This document shows, piece by piece, positions 5,404-8,543 of a stretch of 8,543 nt of DNA. The stretch lies in the NCBI GenBank assembly GCA_030600135.1, contig JAUVMS010000119.1:1-8543 (forward strand), read 5' to 3'. How positions within the stretch are numbered: the stretch's first letter is position 1; each line of letters opens with the position of its first letter. Both the position numbers and the translations under genes were made by a program. This stretch comes from Hyphomicrobiales bacterium. Lineage in GTDB: Bacteria > Pseudomonadota > Alphaproteobacteria > Rhizobiales > JAUVMS01. The notes below the pieces were generated by a model. The model was not told where the DNA came from and did not search any database. It saw only the letters and a program-made list of their open reading frames with translations.

Positions 5404-7512
5404 ATGGCACGTCAAACACCCATCGAGGAATATCGTAACATCGGCATCATGGCACACATTGATGCCGGCAAGACGACTACGACCGAGCGTATCCTCTATT
5501 ACACGGGCAAGAGCCATAAGATCGGCGAGGTCCATCACGGTGCGGCGACGATGGACTGGATGGAGCAGGAGCAGGAACGTGGAATCACGATAACCTCGGC
5601 TGCAACCACCACGTTTTGGACGTTGCGCGATATCGACGGTAACGACCTTGGTCGCGAGAATCGGGTCAATATTATCGATACGCCTGGTCACGTAGATTTC
5701 ACGATCGAGGTGGAGCGCTCGCTGCGTGTGCTCGATGGCGCCATTGCGCTGCTCGATGCCAATGCCGGTGTTGAGCCGCAAACCGAGACGGTATGGCGCC
5801 AGGCTGAGAAGTACAACGTGCCGCGTATGATCTTTGTCAACAAAATGGACAAGATCGGCGCCGATTTCTACCACTCAGTGGAGATGGTGCGCGAGCGTCT
5901 TGGCGCTATTCCGGTGGTGATGCAGCTGCCGATTGGTGCCGAAAGCGATTTCAGGGGAGTCGTTGATCTCATTCGCATGAATGCGATCGTTTGGGATGAA
6001 GAGACACTCGGTGCCAAGTTCCACGAAGAAGATATTCCGGATGATCTCGTGGATCGCGCGCACGAATTTCGCGAGAAACTGATCGAGACCGCCGTCGAGT
6101 TCGATGAAGGCGCCATGGAGGCCTATCTCGAGGGTCGCGAGCCCGACGAAGCGAAATTGCGTTCGCTCATTCGCAAGGGCACGTGCGAGGTTGCGGTCTA
6201 TCCTGTGTTCTGTGGCTCGGCCTTCAAGAACAAGGGCGTGCAACCGCTACTCGATGCAGTGATTCACTATCTGCCGTCACCGGAGGATGTGCCCTCGATC
6301 AAGGGCATCGACATGAAGAGCGGCGAAGAGACGGTGCGAAGGGCCGCCGACGACGAGGCGATGTCCCTGTTGGCGTTCAAGGTCATGAACGATCCGTTCG
6401 TCGGCTCGCTCACGTTCTGCCGGATCTATTCGGGCAAGGTCGACGCTGGGTCGTCCGTGCTCAATACGGTCAAGGACAAGAAAGAGCGTATCGGCCGCAT
6501 GCTTTTGATGCACTCGAACAATCGAGAGGACATCAAGGAAGCTTATGCGGGCGATATCGTCGCGCTCGCCGGCCTAAAGGACGTGACCACGGGCGATACA
6601 CTTTGTGATCCGTCAAAGCCGGTAATTTTGGAGCGCATGGAGTTCCCTGACCCGGTCATCGAGATCGCAGTCGAGCCAAGAACAAAGGCGGATCAGGAAA
6701 AGCTTGGCGCGGCGCTGCATCGCTTGGCGCAGGAGGATCCCTCATTCCGGGTCATGACGGACGAGGAATCGGGCCAGACCATTATTAAGGGCATGGGCGA
6801 GCTACACCTCGACATTATCGTCGATCGAATGAAGCGAGAATTCAAGGTCGAGGCCAATGTCGGCCAGCCCCAGGTGGCCTATCGCGAGACCATCACAAAG
6901 CCGACCCAGGTTGACTACACTCATAAGAAGCAGACCGGTGGATCCGGTCAGTTCGCTCGAGTGAAACTGGTTGTCGAGCCTGGCGAGGCGAATTCGGGCT
7001 TCGTTTTCGAGAGCCAGGTTGTTGGCGGCTCGGTACCGAAGGAATACATTCCAGGCGTCGAGAAGGGTATTAGATCGGTGATCGATACCGGTATTCTTGC
7101 AGGCTTTCCGATGCTCGATGTCAAGGTCACGTTGATCGATGGTGCCTACCATGAAGTGGACTCGAGCGTCATGGCCTTCGAGATGGCCGGACGAGCTGCG
7201 TTCCGAGAAGCCGCAATGAAGGCGGCGCCGAAATTGCTCGAGCCGATCATGAAGGTCGAGGTGGTGACACCGGAAGGCTATCTCGGCAACATCATGGGCG
7301 ATTTGAATTCACGTCGCGGCCAAGTGCAAGGCCAAGTGCAACGTGGCAACGCCAAGGTGGTCAATGCCATGGTGCCGCTGGCAAATATGTTCGGCTACGT
7401 AAACAACCTGCGGTCCATGAGCCAAGGGCGAGCGCAGTTCACGATGCAGTTCGACCACTACTCCCAAGTTCCGAGGGCGGTCGCAGAGGAAGTCCAGGCG
7501 AAGTTTGCATGA
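5404..7512 (+). CDS. fusA: translation elongation factor G
   Basis: Product of 702 aa, within the family range. EF-G is the GTPase that drives tRNA-mRNA translocation and, with RRF, ribosome recycling. The GTPase motifs are all present: AHIDAGKT (17-24), RGITI (59-63), DTPGH (92-96), NKMD (146-149) and GSAFK (271-275). Domain III contains GELHLDIIVDRMKREF (465-480). Domain IV contains HKKQTGGSGQFA (507-518) and the tip loop AYHEVDSS (581-588). Domain V begins near LLEPIMKVEVVTPEGYLGNI (611-630). The start is 40 bp after rpsG, with only a modest GAGG about 12 bases upstream, suggesting dependence on coupled translation. Codon use matches the ribosomal genes. The order rpsG-fusA-tuf marks this as the canonical str-operon copy. 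Confidence 0.98.
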   Translation: MARQTPIEEYRNIGIMAHIDAGKTTTTERILYYTGKSHKIGEVHHGAATMDWMEQEQERGITITSAATTTFWTLRDIDGNDLGRENRVNIIDTPGHVDFTIEVERSLRVLDGAIALLDANAGVEPQTETVWRQAEKYNVPRMIFVNKMDKIGADFYHSVEMVRERLGAIPVVMQLPIGAESDFRGVVDLIRMNAIVWDEETLGAKFHEEDIPDDLVDRAHEFREKLIETAVEFDEGAMEAYLEGREPDEAKLRSLIRKGTCEVAVYPVFCGSAFKNKGVQPLLDAVIHYLPSPEDVPSIKGIDMKSGEETVRRAADDEAMSLLAFKVMNDPFVGSLTFCRIYSGKVDAGSSVLNTVKDKKERIGRMLLMHSNNREDIKEAYAGDIVALAGLKDVTTGDTLCDPSKPVILERMEFPDPVIEIAVEPRTKADQEKLGAALHRLAQEDPSFRVMTDEESGQTIIKGMGELHLDIIVDRMKREFKVEANVGQPQVAYRETITKPTQVDYTHKKQTGGSGQFARVKLVVEPGEANSGFVFESQVVGGSVPKEYIPGVEKGIRSVIDTGILAGFPMLDVKVTLIDGAYHEVDSSVMAFEMAGRAAFREAAMKAAPKLLEPIMKVEVVTPEGYLGNIMGDLNSRRGQVQGQVQRGNAKVVNAMVPLANMFGYVNNLRSMSQGRAQFTMQFDHYSQVPRAVAEEVQAKFA
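7318..7341 (+). repeat. perfect 12-bp tandem duplication inside fusA
   Basis: GGCCAAGTGCAA occurs twice in direct succession and encodes GQVQ twice (residues 639-646). The spacing between the conserved SRRG and RGNA is the normal length for EF-G, so this looks like coincident codon choice or a length-neutral replacement rather than an insertion. Confidence 0.8.
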
Positions 7513-7517
7513 GATTA

Positions 7518-7540
7518 CTACCGCCAGGGTTTGGCGGTGG
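7518..7540 (+). other. hairpin just after fusA, in the fusA-tuf spacer
   Basis: ACCGCCA (7520-7526) pairs perfectly with TGGCGGT (7532-7538) around a GGGTT loop, and can be extended by one U-G and one C-G pair (7518-7519 with 7539-7540). It begins five bases after the fusA stop codon. No T-tract follows, so it is not a complete intrinsic terminator; it may protect the fusA 3' end or attenuate transcription. Confidence 0.55.
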
Positions 7541-7562
7541 AGCAATGAGAAAATTCGAGCAC

Positions 7563-7590
7563 CCCTGACAGGCAATTGGGCCTGTGCGGG
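7563..7590 (+). other. second hairpin in the fusA-tuf spacer
   Basis: ACAGGC (7568-7573) pairs with GCCTGT (7580-7585) around AATTGG. Beyond a two-by-two internal loop, CCC (7563-7565) can pair with GGG (7588-7590). It lies about 30 bases upstream of the tuf start and is not followed by a T-tract. Confidence 0.45.
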
Positions 7591-7622
7591 ATAACGGCAA
7601 GACTGAAGAGTGGAGAGCCGAG

Positions 7623-8543
7623 ATGGCCAAGGAGAAATTTGATCGTACGAAGCCGCATTGCAACATTGGCACGATTGGTCACGTCGACCATGGCAAGACG
7701 ACGTTGACGGCGGCGATTACGAAGGTTCTTGCTGAAAAGGGCCAGGCTCAGGCAACGGCTTTCGATGATATCGACAAGGCGCCCGAAGAGCGCGAGCGCG
7801 GGATTACGATCTCGACGGCGCACGTGGAGTACGAGACCGACAACCGGCACTACGCGCACGTGGATTGTCCGGGTCATGCGGACTACGTGAAGAATATGAT
7901 CACGGGCGCGGCGCAAATGGACGGCGCAATTCTGGTGGTGTCGGCGGCCGATGGTCCGATGCCGCAGACCCGCGAGCACATCTTGCTGGCGCGCCAAGTC
8001 GGTGTTCCGGCTTTGGTCGTCTACATGAACAAGGTCGATCAGGTCGATGACGAAGAGCTTTTGGAACTGGTCGAGATGGAACTGCGCGAACTGTTGAATG
8101 AATACAAGTTCCCCGGAGACGACACACCGATCGTAAAGGGCAGTGCATTGGCAGCTTTGGAGTGCGAAAGCACAGACTCGAGCGCACCAGAGTATGAGAG
8201 CATCCTGGAACTGTTGAGAGTGGTTGATGAGTATATTCCTGAACCAGTCCGAGAGACCGACAAACCATTCATGATGCCAATCGAGGACGTATTCTCGATC
8301 AAGGGACGTGGAACGGTAGTGACGGGCAGGATCGAGCGTGGAACGATCAATATCAACGAAGACGTTGACATTGTTGGATTGAGAGAAAAGGTTGGGAAGA
8401 CAGTTGTGACCGGAGTTGAGATGTTCCACAAGAACCTTGACCAGGGAATGGCTGGCGACAATGCCGGATTGCTTCTGAGAGGAATTGATCGAGAAGAGAT
8501 CGAACGTGGAATGGTATTGGCAAAACCCGGCAGCATCACCCCA
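7623..8543 (+). CDS. tuf: translation elongation factor Tu (partial, 3' end outside window)
   Basis: The first 307 codons are present, of about 396 in the family. EF-Tu carries aminoacyl-tRNA to the ribosomal A site as a GTP complex. Motifs seen are GHVDHGKT (19-26), RGITI (59-63), DCPGH (81-85) with the catalytic H85, NKVD (136-139) and SAL (174-176). Domain II follows, with MPIEDVFSIKGRGTVVTGRI, TGVEMFHKNLDQGMAGDN and ERGMVLAKPGS. GGAG lies eight bases before the ATG, 110 bp after fusA. Residues 1-160 are typically alphaproteobacterial (for example VVYMNKVDQVDDEELLELVE). From about residue 165 codon use shifts to GGA, AGA, GCA and ACA, and the protein is less typical, with an unusual CESTDSSAPEYES stretch. 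The gene may be mosaic. The reading frame is intact throughout, so it appears functional. Confidence 0.96.
   Translation, partial: MAKEKFDRTKPHCNIGTIGHVDHGKTTLTAAITKVLAEKGQAQATAFDDIDKAPEERERGITISTAHVEYETDNRHYAHVDCPGHADYVKNMITGAAQMDGAILVVSAADGPMPQTREHILLARQVGVPALVVYMNKVDQVDDEELLELVEMELRELLNEYKFPGDDTPIVKGSALAALECESTDSSAPEYESILELLRVVDEYIPEPVRETDKPFMMPIEDVFSIKGRGTVVTGRIERGTININEDVDIVGLREKVGKTVVTGVEMFHKNLDQGMAGDNAGLLLRGIDREEIERGMVLAKPGSITP

Noticed and set aside
7545..7568. Seven-codon leader-peptide frame (MRKFEHP) between fusA and tuf
   Set aside because: The GGAG before it is only about two bases from the ATG, too close for efficient initiation, and the peptide shows no control codons.

Overview
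The window comes from a moderately GC-rich alphaproteobacterium. The S7 protein (C-terminal AFSHYRW), S12, EF-G and the first half of EF-Tu all read as alphaproteobacterial by family pattern. I cannot fix the order or genus from sequence alone.

The right half (about 4200 to the end, + strand) is the classical str operon in canonical order: rpsL (S12), rpsG (S7), fusA (EF-G) and tuf (EF-Tu, cut off by the window end). A leader of roughly 235 nt with a candidate promoter and predicted hairpins precedes rpsL. The fusA-tuf spacer carries two further hairpins. These genes make the decoding-centre protein, a 30S head protein and the two main elongation GTPases.

The left half (1-4077) lies on the - strand. 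Read in the direction of transcription, it holds an ArsR-type winged-helix regulator, then a complete SBP56/SELENBP1-family methanethiol oxidase (mtoX). A good intrinsic terminator follows, then a small six-helix membrane protein with intramembrane histidines, a secreted protein with a WY/GPW C-terminal module, and the first codons of another gene coupled by a 4-bp overlap. The regulator plus mtoX suggests a controlled response to volatile thiols such as methanethiol, which MtoX converts to formaldehyde, H2S and H2O2. The genes after the terminator are probably a separate unit of unknown function. rpoC, the usual left neighbour of rpsL, is not present.

The most unusual signal is inside tuf. 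Around position 8100 codon choice changes abruptly (no GGA in the first 10 glycine codons, then 10 GGA in the next 15; AGA/AGG appear only afterwards), and the protein also becomes less typical of Alphaproteobacteria. This suggests recombination, gene conversion or a chimeric assembly. I found no CRISPR array, insertion sequence, tRNA or rRNA, and no convincing evidence for a wholly new system.
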